A stretch of 64,000 bases of DNA, from assembly GCF_000430025.1 (NCBI RefSeq), contig NZ_KE387021.1, positions 241,405 through 305,404 of the forward strand, given 5' to 3'. The DNA is from Flavobacterium suncheonense GH29-5 = DSM 17707. Lineage in GTDB: Bacteria; Bacteroidota; Bacteroidia; Flavobacteriales; Flavobacteriaceae. Shown in pieces: positions 17,616 through 25,057 of the stretch. A program made the translations under genes and the position numbers. The notes beneath the pieces are model-generated. The model did no database searches. It had not been told where the DNA came from and saw only the letters and a list, made by a program, of their open reading frames with translations. Numbering within the stretch: position 1 is the stretch's first letter; each line of letters opens with the position of its first letter.

Positions 17616-18704
17616 ATGAGAATAGCTTTTGGTTGGTATAGTTTTAAGGTAAAATCTTATTCTGCTAAAGATTTAGAATTAGATATAGAACAGTGGAAGG
17701 ATTCAAGTTTTGAAGTTCGACAAAAAGTATTTCATTTATTTTGGATTCCTGTTTTCAGCTTAGGTAAATTATACGCTTTAAAAAAACAAGGTAAATTATA
17801 TGATTTACAAGAAAATATTGTTGTAAAAATTAGAAATAAAGGCAGAATTAGAACCCCTTGGTATTCTTTTTTACTTCCAATTTTGCTGATTGCAATACCA
17901 ATAATTACTGGAATTTATATTTACATTGCAGAATCAATAATGAAAAATAATCATTATAGGGAAGATAAAAAACAATACGAAATTGCAATTACTGATGTTC
18001 AAAATAAACTACAAAAATTATCCAAAAATGCGTATTTAAGAATTATAAATACTGAAAAACCAGATAACGAAAAAACCTTACTTAAACTTATTGATTTTAA
18101 CAACAATAACTATAGATTTATAATTAAAAAAGTCCGTTTTCCAAAAAATTCAAATGAAAAGTATTATTTTGAAGATTTCGGTATTGACACTCTGACTTTC
18201 ACAAAAAACGAACTTCAAAAAGCAATTTGTACAGATTATGATATTGTAAAAGAATACAAACCCTATGGTGTTCGATTTTTTGGCAAAGAAAAATACAGAA
18301 TTGAAAGCATTGAATATTTTGATAAACCTGTGATTGATGGCAATATTGATTGGGATTTTTGGAATGTAATTAGAAAACAAAAATTTCAATATTATAATAG
18401 TAGATTTACTGGATATAAAAATGAACGTTCTTGGACGTTTAAGTTAACTTTTCAAAATTTTGGTATACCTGTAAATTTAATCAAAATACAAAATATTGAA
18501 AATAAAATACAATGGACAGATAATTTACCCATAGAATTTAAATCATATGAATATTTAAGTGATATTTATGTTCAAGCAAGTACAACGTCCGATCCAGATA
18601 CTCTGAAATTTAAATCAAAATTTATATTTGAAGATTCATTTAAAAATAAATATGAATATATCGTAAAAGGAGATGGAGCTTGGTATGAAATAATTAGAAA
18701 TTAA
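17616..18704 (+). CDS. Hypothetical membrane-anchored protein (cassette gene 2)
   Basis: This 362-residue protein of unknown function starts MRIAFGWYSFKVKSYSAKD. A compact N-terminal region (about 1-80, with FHLFWIPVFSLGKLYALKKQGK) is followed by one membrane helix (about 87-109), a short coiled coil, and a beta-rich domain with many Tyr, Phe and Asn. Topology suggests a cytoplasmic N-terminus and an external C-terminal domain. The DNA is distinctly AT-rich, like the ATPase gene upstream. It is flanked by GTTGGCGG 29 bases before the ATG and CCGCTAAC six bases after the stop, the same arrangement as around the ATPase gene. Confidence 0.6.
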   Translation: MRIAFGWYSFKVKSYSAKDLELDIEQWKDSSFEVRQKVFHLFWIPVFSLGKLYALKKQGKLYDLQENIVVKIRNKGRIRTPWYSFLLPILLIAIPIITGIYIYIAESIMKNNHYREDKKQYEIAITDVQNKLQKLSKNAYLRIINTEKPDNEKTLLKLIDFNNNNYRFIIKKVRFPKNSNEKYYFEDFGIDTLTFTKNELQKAICTDYDIVKEYKPYGVRFFGKEKYRIESIEYFDKPVIDGNIDWDFWNVIRKQKFQYYNSRFTGYKNERSWTFKLTFQNFGIPVNLIKIQNIENKIQWTDNLPIEFKSYEYLSDIYVQASTTSDPDTLKFKSKFIFEDSFKNKYEYIVKGDGAWYEIIRN

Positions 18705-18708
18705 AAAC

Positions 18709-18725
18709 AACCGCTAACAGCGGTT
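18709..18725. repeat. Partial attC-like end with hairpin (AACCGCT-AAC-AGCGGTT)
   Basis: CCGCTAAC at 18711-18718 repeats the right-hand cassette boundary, here within a perfect small hairpin with seven-base arms. The expected distal partner (a GTTRGCGG box) is not found before the next gene at 18800, so the element looks truncated. The hairpin and following T-rich bases may also act as a terminator. Confidence 0.5.
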
Positions 18726-18799
18726 TTAAGAAATTGGAGGTTTGGCTCATAATAGGACGAGACTGCTTAATAAACAATAAAAAACACTTTGTGAATATT

Positions 18800-19267
18800 A
18801 TGGAAAATACAATAAGAATACAAAATCCGTGTAACGAAAACTGGAAGGCAATGTTACCAAATGAAAAAGGAAGATTTTGTAATTCCTGCAGTAAAACAGT
18901 AGTTGATTTTAGAAAAATGAAGAATACTGAAATTCAAAAGTATTTCGATGAAAATTCACATCATGAGGCCGGTATTTGTGGGTATTATAAATTTAATCAG
19001 GTAGAAAATGAGAATAATACCAATTATATCCGTTTAAGAAATCGGTTTAACCGCATACGAATTAAGCCTGTTAAAATGATTGCCTTATTTTCATTAACTT
19101 TTCTTTTTACGTTTACAAGTTGCATTATGGGGAAACGAGCAACACAAGAAGAAGTAATTGAAAATGACACAATCAATCAGAGTGAAATTAACGATAAAGA
19201 AGAAAGCTTAGCACAGAAAAATGATTCCATAAAAACTGAACAGCATCAAAAAACAAAAGAAAATTAA
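18800..19267 (+). CDS. Hypothetical protein with N-terminal Cys-rich (zinc-ribbon-like) module and membrane helix
   Basis: The 155-residue protein begins MENTIRIQNPCNENWKAM. It has C11, a C27-x2-C30 pair (GRFCNSCSKTVVDF) and C60 followed by GYY, a pattern I know from many Bacteroidota proteins with the N-terminal form NPC-x-W-x-M...GRFC-x2-C-K-VVDF. The four cysteines suggest metal binding. One membrane helix (about 98-115, ending TSC) is followed by a charged Lys/Glu/Asn tail. I placed the start at ATG 18800 rather than 22 codons upstream, because the motif begins there. The function is unknown. Confidence 0.65.
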   Translation: MENTIRIQNPCNENWKAMLPNEKGRFCNSCSKTVVDFRKMKNTEIQKYFDENSHHEAGICGYYKFNQVENENNTNYIRLRNRFNRIRIKPVKMIALFSLTFLFTFTSCIMGKRATQEEVIENDTINQSEINDKEESLAQKNDSIKTEQHQKTKEN

Positions 19268-19282
19268 ACCTTAAATCACAAA

Positions 19283-19588
19283 ATGTTCATCGTCTCCCTA
19301 ACCTACAAAAAAGACCTGACCGAGGTAGAAAAATACATCACACAACACCTTGCATTTCTGGACCAATACTACGCGGAGAAGAAATTCATTTTTTCGGGCA
19401 GGAAAAACCCAAGAACCGGCGGTGTTATTTTAGTTCGTAATGTAAACCGACCCGCCTTGCTGGACATCCTTAAACAAGACCCGTTTTATCAGAACGAAAT
19501 AGCCGACTACGACATTACCGAAGTTATCCCAACTAAATATGACAAGGACTTTGCCTGTTTTGCTGAGGAGTTACTGAATGGTGCATGA
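19283..19588 (+). CDS. YciI-like (YCII-related) protein
   Basis: The 101-residue protein has the small ferredoxin-like alpha/beta fold of the YCII family. It begins with a beta strand (MFIVSLTY), then a helix with a conserved His (QHLAFLDQYYAEKKF), a FSGRKNPRTGGVILVRN strand-turn, and a DPFYQNEIADYDITEV segment. The DPF motif near residue 70 is typical. Members are small cytoplasmic proteins suspected to be dehydrogenase- or hydrolase-like; the true activity is unknown. Base composition returns here to the more GC-balanced chromosomal type. It lies 15 bases downstream of the Cys-rich gene, possibly co-transcribed. Confidence 0.82.
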   Translation: MFIVSLTYKKDLTEVEKYITQHLAFLDQYYAEKKFIFSGRKNPRTGGVILVRNVNRPALLDILKQDPFYQNEIADYDITEVIPTKYDKDFACFAEELLNGA

Positions 19589-19932
19589 GAAATTTTAGGG
19601 ACTAAATTGGAAAACTGTTTGAAGGCAATGAGTTTGTGATTTATTACCAGATAAGTCATATAAAAAGGTTTTCCACACCTGTTAGGTGTTAAGTCGTTTT
19701 TGCTGTTTTTAACCAAAACTTTATCAATTATTTCCGGCTACTACAATTCATAACACTCCTGCTTATCCCTTTCCACTCCTCACGCCTCACGCCTCACGCC
19801 TCACTCTCTTCAAAACAAGAAAACGAATATGTTGAAATTCCCTACGTTTTTGTGCCAATTTGTTGCGTTTATTCATTTTACCTAAAAAAATAAATTTAGT
19901 TATGTTTTTTTGCACTAATTAAACGATTAAAA
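19589..19932. other. Gene-free interval with a short 7-bp repeat
   Basis: I see no convincing gene in these 344 bases. The only feature is the heptamer CTCACGC repeated about 3.5 times at 19779-19804. The last 60 bases are AT-rich and probably hold the promoter of the following T9SS gene, though no exact TAnnTTTG is present. Confidence 0.5.
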
Positions 19933-21405
19933 ATGAAGAAATTTTACTTTTTATTATTACTACATTCGGCAATTTCCATTGCCCAAACACAAATAGGATC
20001 TGATATTAACGGAGAAGCTGCAAATGACTGGAGCGGTTATAGTGTTGCCTGCTCTTCTGACGGCAGTATTATCGCTATTGGTGGCCGAAATAATGACGGA
20101 AACGGTGCCGATTCTGGCCATGTGCGGGTGTATCAGAATATATCCGGCGTTTGGACGCAGATAGGTGCTGATATTGATGGAGAAGCGGCTGGAGACTTTA
20201 GCGGCGGTAGTGTTGCCTTATCTGCAGACGGCAGTATTGTAGCCATTGGGGCACATCGTAACGGTGGCGTTGGTAATGCTTCCGGTCATGTACGGGTGTA
20301 TCAGAATATATCAGGCGTTTGGACACAGATAGGCGCTGATATTGTTGGAGAAGCCTTCTATGATGAAAGCGGCTGTAGTGTTTCGCTATCTTCCGATGGC
20401 AGTATTGTAGCGGTTGGAGCTTCCTATAATGCCGGTAGTAATGGTATCAGTTCCGGCCATGTGCGGGTGTTTCGGAATATATCAGGGGTTTGGACACAGA
20501 TAGGGGCTGATATTGATGGTGAAGCTGCCGGAGACCGAAGTGGTTTAGCGGTTGCTTTATCGTCAGACGGTACTATTGTGGCTATTGGTTCTCCGTATAG
20601 TGACGTAAACGGTACTGATTCCGGACAGATACGCGTGTTTCAAAATGTAGCCGGTGTCTGGACCAAAATAGGTGCTAACATTAACGGCGAAACAGATATT
20701 CATCTCGGTTTCAGTATTGATTTATCTGCAGATGGGGGTATTCTGGCTTCGGGTGCGCCTTTCAGTAATGAATACGGCAATAATACCGGTCATGTTCGGG
20801 TGTATCAAAATATATCGGGCGTTTGGACACAAATAGGTGCTAATATTGTAGGAGAAGCGGCCTTAGACCGAAGCGGTGATTCTGTTGCTTTATCTGATGA
20901 CGGCAGTATTCTGGCTATTGGGGCTTATCAGAATGACGGCAATGGTTCTAATTCCGGACAGGTGCGTATCTACAGAAATCTGTCGGGCGTTTGGACACAA
21001 ACCGTACCGGATATTGACGGAGAAGCTGCCGATGATTACAGTAGCTATAATAGTGTTGCCCTGTCATCCGATGGGAATATTGTAGTTATTGGCGGCTATC
21101 TAAATGACGGCAATGGTTCTAATTCCGGCCATGTGCGGGTGTTTGACTTAACTGCTGTTCTGGCTTCCGATACTTTTGTGCAGTCTAACTTTTCTGTATA
21201 TCCGAACCCTTCAAACGGAATTGTAACTATTGCTTTAGACAACCCTTTACAATTAGAAAAAGTAAATATTTACAACCAATTGGGCCAATTGGTAAAAACA
21301 GCAGCAACATCTGTAATAAATACCACAGCCTTAGCAAAAGGAATTTATTATGTAGAAGTTGTTACCAACCAAGGAAAGGCAACAAAGAAAATTATAGTGG
21401 AGTAA
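19933..21405 (+). CDS. T9SS-secreted beta-propeller-like repeat protein
   Basis: The 490-residue protein has a signal peptide (MKKFYFLLLLHSAISIAQ), about seven repeats of 55-57 residues, and a C-terminal type A T9SS sorting domain (about 418-490, with FSVYPNPSNGIVTI and KGIYYVEV). Each repeat reads roughly QIGADIDGEAAGD...SVALSxDGSIVAIG...SGHVRVYQNISGVWT and is FG-GAP/integrin-like, so the repeats probably form a propeller. SGVWT cores begin near 20146, 20314, 20485, 20653, 20818 and 20986, and the DNA repeats are also highly similar. It would be exported by the Sec and type IX systems to the cell surface or medium, perhaps for adhesion. Confidence 0.85.
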   Translation: MKKFYFLLLLHSAISIAQTQIGSDINGEAANDWSGYSVACSSDGSIIAIGGRNNDGNGADSGHVRVYQNISGVWTQIGADIDGEAAGDFSGGSVALSADGSIVAIGAHRNGGVGNASGHVRVYQNISGVWTQIGADIVGEAFYDESGCSVSLSSDGSIVAVGASYNAGSNGISSGHVRVFRNISGVWTQIGADIDGEAAGDRSGLAVALSSDGTIVAIGSPYSDVNGTDSGQIRVFQNVAGVWTKIGANINGETDIHLGFSIDLSADGGILASGAPFSNEYGNNTGHVRVYQNISGVWTQIGANIVGEAALDRSGDSVALSDDGSILAIGAYQNDGNGSNSGQVRIYRNLSGVWTQTVPDIDGEAADDYSSYNSVALSSDGNIVVIGGYLNDGNGSNSGHVRVFDLTAVLASDTFVQSNFSVYPNPSNGIVTIALDNPLQLEKVNIYNQLGQLVKTAATSVINTTALAKGIYYVEVVTNQGKATKKIIVE

Positions 21406-21522
21406 TTTTAAAGTTAACCAAGAGCGTATTGAGTTTGTATACATAAACGGATATAACAGTCCTGACAGGTTAAGCAAATAAAAAAGTACAATACGAGAAA
21501 ACCACTTACAACAAGGGTTTTG

Positions 21523-21560
21523 CAAAATTGCAGGTACATTTTGTATCTGCAATTTTTATT
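21523..21560 (+). terminator. Hairpin terminator downstream of the T9SS repeat gene
   Basis: The arms AAATTGCAGGTACA (21525-21538) and TGTATCTGCAATTT (21542-21555) pair with a single mismatch around a three-base loop, followed by TTATTTT. Confidence 0.75.
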
Positions 21561-21579
21561 TTCAAAACAAACTTTAGTA

Positions 21580-21587
21580 TACATTTG
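21580..21587 (+). promoter_or_regulatory. -7 promoter element (TACATTTG) before the ClbS/DfsB remnant
   Basis: An exact TAnnTTTG match lies 68 bases upstream of the decayed gene's start site. It may be the leftover promoter. Confidence 0.4.
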
Positions 21588-21654
21588 TAATGGAGTTGCC
21601 AAAATTCTGCAACTTAGCAAAGCCCTGAAAAGTAAAAAGACATTCCGAAAAAAA

Positions 21655-21859
21655 ATACCAATACCAAAAAACAAAGAAGAATTACTTACAGCAATAGTTA
21701 CCCACTACAAAAAAACTTACTGCTGAGCTTTCTACTATTCCGCTTGCCCTAACCGACCAAAAAGAACTAGACGGACGCGCAAAAAACAGCATGATGAATG
21801 CCCGCACCGGGAAGGGTTTAGCATTGTTAAACAATACTCTCAATTATCAATTCGCCTAA
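21655..21859 (+). pseudogene. Decayed ClbS/DfsB-family gene fragment
   Basis: Read from 21655, the frame gives IPIPKNKEELLTAIVTHYKK, the N-terminus of ClbS/DfsB four-helix-bundle proteins, which normally begins MPIPKNKEEL. Three lesions are visible. The start codon is ATA instead of ATG. A run of seven A at 21709-21715 shifts the frame; with six A it continues LTAELSTIPLALTDQKELDG and RAKNS. The gene then leaves the family sequence after about 45 codons and stops at 21857, whereas intact members are near 170 residues. The 3' end overlaps the convergent MpaB-family gene by 20 bases. Family recognition is from memory of the motif. Confidence 0.65.
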
Positions 21860-22595
21860 TTTCCTCCCGATACTTCCCAGGCAACAACACTCCCCGAATC
21901 AGCCCATCCAATCCTACCCTTCTGCTGTATTTATACAACGGCACCATTGGCGCAAGCAGGGAAAAACCTGAAAAACCGAGCAGCTCCTTTACCCTGTTAG
22001 GCACCACTAATTTCTGGCCTTCCACTAATACCTTATAGCGCAAGCTGCCTAAGTGTTTTTTGTACTGCTGGAATAAATCTTCGGTATAGTGGCTTTTTTT
22101 GAGATTTTCGATGAGATGCTGATGGCGTACCGGTAACCATTCCGAATAAGTTGGCGGCAAGGCTTTTAGCTCCATTCGGAGGCCTACTCTGTAGAAAACG
22201 TTGTAGACTTCTTCTTTTTCCGGATCGGATAACTTTCGTTCCAGTAGCTCGTAGGCGGCTATGGAATAATGGATTAGCATAAATAATACGTCGCGGTAGG
22301 CCCAGTCGGGTATGGTGGTGCCTCGGTTTTTCTCTACGGCCTGGTGGATTTGGCTCATCATATCGATGGCTTTATTGGCCTCGGCTGCGGGAGCGAAAAC
22401 GATTTTTTTGGCATAGCCGACGGTTGAGAACAGTCTTCCTAACGGATCGGAAGGCAGTTTCCCGGTAAAATACAGCCAGTCTACGGCTTTGTTGAGCGCG
22501 AATTCTGCGGAAGCACCGGCAAAAATGAATAAGACCGTATCGCTTTTGCCCCATATTTCGCGGACTATTGAGTTTTGATTTACAAAGAATTCCAT
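21840..22595 (-). CDS. MpaB-family oxygenase-like protein (DUF2236)
   Basis: The 251-residue protein contains the DUF2236 pattern: REIWGKSDTVLFIFAGASAEFALN near the N-terminus, an Arg-Gly-Thr/Pro-Asp-Trp segment (RGTTIPDWAYRDVLFMLIHYS, about 90-112), and the conserved His residues expected to bind heme in this family, which includes MpaB' and rubber-cleaving Lcp. It is mostly helical without a signal peptide. Specific substrate and chemistry cannot be told. It converges on the ClbS/DfsB remnant and diverges from the small membrane protein gene at 22712. Confidence 0.8.
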   Translation of the reverse strand: MEFFVNQNSIVREIWGKSDTVLFIFAGASAEFALNKAVDWLYFTGKLPSDPLGRLFSTVGYAKKIVFAPAAEANKAIDMMSQIHQAVEKNRGTTIPDWAYRDVLFMLIHYSIAAYELLERKLSDPEKEEVYNVFYRVGLRMELKALPPTYSEWLPVRHQHLIENLKKSHYTEDLFQQYKKHLGSLRYKVLVEGQKLVVPNRVKELLGFSGFSLLAPMVPLYKYSRRVGLDGLIRGVLLPGKYREEIRRIDN

Positions 22596-22644
22596 ACTGT
22601 AGGATGTTTTTGCTAAGGTACAAATAAATATAATTTAAAAGTAC

Positions 22645-22673
22645 TTTGTATTTCAAAGTTTTTTATATCTTTG
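22645..22673 (+). promoter_or_regulatory. Complete Bacteroidota-type promoter (TTTG-N17-TATCTTTG)
   Basis: TTTG at 22645-22648 and TATCTTTG at 22666-22673 are separated by 17 bases, matching both halves of the sigma-ABfr-type consensus. It drives the gene at 22712. Confidence 0.75.
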
Positions 22674-22711
22674 CTGAAGAAAGTAAAAATCAATCTTAAA
22701 AAATCATCATT

Positions 22712-22996
22712 ATGAAAAACGAAAGACTTATCGGAATTCTGATTACAGTAGCGGTTTTATTACTGATTCCTTTTATTGCCATGCGTTTTACCGACGAGGT
22801 GGACTGGTCTGCAATTGATTTTATTGTAGCCGGCGTACTATTGCTTGGCACCGGCCTGTTGCTTGAGTTTGTGCTGCGAACCGTAAAAAGCAAACAGTCC
22901 CGCATTCTGTTGTGTATAGCTATATTGGCCGCTTTACTGCTGATTTGGGCGGAGCTTGCGGTGGGTATTTTTGGTTCGCCTTTGGCCGGGTCGTAA
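22712..22996 (+). CDS. Small membrane protein, 94 residues
   Basis: It has three predicted membrane helices (about 5-25, 35-57 and 66-90) with short charged loops: MKNERLIG at the start, FTDEVDWSA after helix 1 and RTVKSKQSR between helices 2 and 3. It has a textbook promoter but no recognisable domain. It follows the positive-inside pattern, with basic residues in the helix 2-3 loop. The function is unknown. The next gene lies more than 100 bases downstream, so it is probably monocistronic. Confidence 0.75.
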   Translation: MKNERLIGILITVAVLLLIPFIAMRFTDEVDWSAIDFIVAGVLLLGTGLLLEFVLRTVKSKQSRILLCIAILAALLLIWAELAVGIFGSPLAGS

Positions 22997-23120
22997 AAGA
23001 CATATAACCAAAAACTGACAATGGATTACAGCAATCGGAATCTGGTATTAAAATTGTTAACAAAAGTTAAATATTGTAACTTCACTAAGTGATTTTAGCC
23101 TAATCTTAATTTTTTTGACA

Positions 23121-24518
23121 ATGAGAACACTTTTTACTTTGGGTTTTGCTTTAATGGCTTTCAGTGTTTTTGGACAAGACTGTGACTGTAAATCCCAATT
23201 GTCGTATGTGATTAAATATTACGAAGAAAACAACCCTGCTTTTCAGAAGCTAGAAAACGATGCTGAAGAAGCTAAAAAGTATAATTCTGAAAAGGCAAAA
23301 TTACTTGAGAAAGCCAGACTTGAAAAAGATGATGATGCCTGCATTATACATCTGGATCGCTATGTTTCGCTTTTAAAGGACCATCACAGCGACATCGGGT
23401 TTCAGCTCAAGCGTATTGATTTAAGCAGTCCGGAATTAATAGCTGCTTTTAAAACTTCTGAGCGTTACCGCCAATTCCCAAAAAAAAATATTGACACATT
23501 ACAGCTTATTCCTTATTTAAAAGCGAAGGAATTTGCCAATATCGAAGGCATTTACAGTGATGGCGGAAAAATAGTTTTCGGAATCGTAAAAAAGAAAAAA
23601 AGTAAAAATACCTATGAAGGCATTGTACTGAAATCAAACAAGTTGTTAGACGTAGGCCACATATTGATGGAACTCACCCAAAAAGATAAAAACCTGTTTG
23701 ACGTAAGTTACAATGTTGGTTTGCTTGGCTTTAATTTCAACCGGGTTTTAAAAAGTATGAAAATTGAAAACGGCCAGCTCGCCAGTTTTGGTTTTTCAAA
23801 AGTACAGACCGGTTCGGAATCCAGCGATAAGCCTTATGAGTTCAAAGCCCTGACCGATTCTGTAAATTATCTGCGTTTGAGTGATTTTGATGCCAGACTT
23901 ACGGATAAACTGGATGCTTTTTACAATGAAATCGACCAAGCCATTCAATCGAAACCTTATCTGATTGTCGATTTAAGAAACAATGGCGGCGGAAGTGAAC
24001 GCTCGTATCTGAATTTACTTCCTTATGCTTACACCAGACCGCTAAAAATCGATCCGTCGAGTGTTTGGGTTTCTCCAGAAAACATTAAACGCTATGAAGA
24101 AACTTCCGAAGAAAGCAACAAGGAACTTATCGATCGGATGAAAAAAGCAACACCGTTTACTTTCATCCCTCAATCAGAAAAAGGCCAAGATACTTATACA
24201 ATAGAAAACCCTACTGCCTATCCAAAAAAAATTGTGCTGTTGTTTAACAAAGGAACTGCAAGCGCCGCCGAAGGATTGATAACCTATTTCCAGCAAAGTG
24301 ATAAAGTAATAACCGTTGGTGAGAATTCGGGAGGCTATATCGGTTACGGAAATGTAATGACAGCAGAAATACCTTGCGGAAAATTCAAAATAAGATCGAC
24401 TACAACCCGATATGAAGAAAAATCGAAATATGAATTTGTCGGAATACCGCCGATGCATAAAATAGCCAAAGAAAAAGACTGGGTTAAGTACGCCTTATCT
24501 TTATTTGCGGCAAAGTAA
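23121..24518 (+). CDS. S41-family (tail-specific/C-terminal processing) peptidase
   Basis: The 465-residue exported serine protease has a signal peptide (MRTLFTLGFALMAFSVFGQ), an N-terminal helical cap, and a C-terminal S41 core. The core shows YLIVDLRNNGGGSERSYLNLL (about 275-295) and the nucleophile region LLFNKGTASAAEGLI (serine near 379), followed by VGENSGGYIGYG. An obvious PDZ domain is not visible. It probably acts in the periplasm. The start is ATG 23121; an in-frame TTG two codons earlier is less likely. Confidence 0.87.
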   Translation: MRTLFTLGFALMAFSVFGQDCDCKSQLSYVIKYYEENNPAFQKLENDAEEAKKYNSEKAKLLEKARLEKDDDACIIHLDRYVSLLKDHHSDIGFQLKRIDLSSPELIAAFKTSERYRQFPKKNIDTLQLIPYLKAKEFANIEGIYSDGGKIVFGIVKKKKSKNTYEGIVLKSNKLLDVGHILMELTQKDKNLFDVSYNVGLLGFNFNRVLKSMKIENGQLASFGFSKVQTGSESSDKPYEFKALTDSVNYLRLSDFDARLTDKLDAFYNEIDQAIQSKPYLIVDLRNNGGGSERSYLNLLPYAYTRPLKIDPSSVWVSPENIKRYEETSEESNKELIDRMKKATPFTFIPQSEKGQDTYTIENPTAYPKKIVLLFNKGTASAAEGLITYFQQSDKVITVGENSGGYIGYGNVMTAEIPCGKFKIRSTTTRYEEKSKYEFVGIPPMHKIAKEKDWVKYALSLFAAK

Positions 24519-24543
24519 CCGTATTGAAATCCAAAATCTTCTC

Positions 24544-24930
24544 ATGCTGACGCTTAACAAAAACTATTTAGCACTCACCGTTTTGCTTTTTATACTCGAA
24601 ACGGTGATTGCTTTATATGTGCATGACCAGTTTATCCGGCCTTATTTGGGCGATGTACTTGTTGTTATACTGATTTACTGTTTTGTGAAATCGTTTTTAA
24701 AGGTTCCGGCAGTTCCGGCGGCCTTTGGAGTTTTGCTTTTTGCCTGTGGGATTGAAATGCTGCAGTATTTCAATTTTGTAACGGTATTGGGACTGGAAAA
24801 TCACAAAGTGGCAAGAATTGTTTTGGGAAGTTCGTTTGACTGGCAGGATTTGCTGGCGTATTTGGGCGGGTTTGGACTGTTGCTCTTCTTTGAAAATCGC
24901 TCTGTTCTGAAAAAGCCGCTTTCCTTTTAA
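24544..24930 (+). CDS. DUF2809 family membrane protein
   Basis: The 128-residue protein has four predicted membrane helices, with a conserved polar patch: HDQFIRPYLGDVLVV, EMLQYFNF and SSFDWQDLLAYLGG. The motif GDVLVV and the FDWQDLLAY segment near the last helix are characteristic of DUF2809. Function is unknown. I used ATG 24544 (MLTLNKNYLAL), which lies 25 bases after the peptidase stop; an earlier in-frame codon would overlap that gene. It may be transcribed with the peptidase. Confidence 0.82.
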   Translation: MLTLNKNYLALTVLLFILETVIALYVHDQFIRPYLGDVLVVILIYCFVKSFLKVPAVPAAFGVLLFACGIEMLQYFNFVTVLGLENHKVARIVLGSSFDWQDLLAYLGGFGLLLFFENRSVLKKPLSF

Positions 24931-25057
24931 AGAAATTTCTGAAAAAAAATAACATAGCTTTATGTTTATTTCCTGTGCAATTTTATATGTTTGCATGAAA
25001 ATGTAAGAATTATATCATTTTTAACGTAAGTAATAACGGCCCACATTTAAACAACAC

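Noticed and set aside
19779..19804. CTCACGC heptamer repeat
   Set aside because: It is only about 3.5 units, too short to claim a function.
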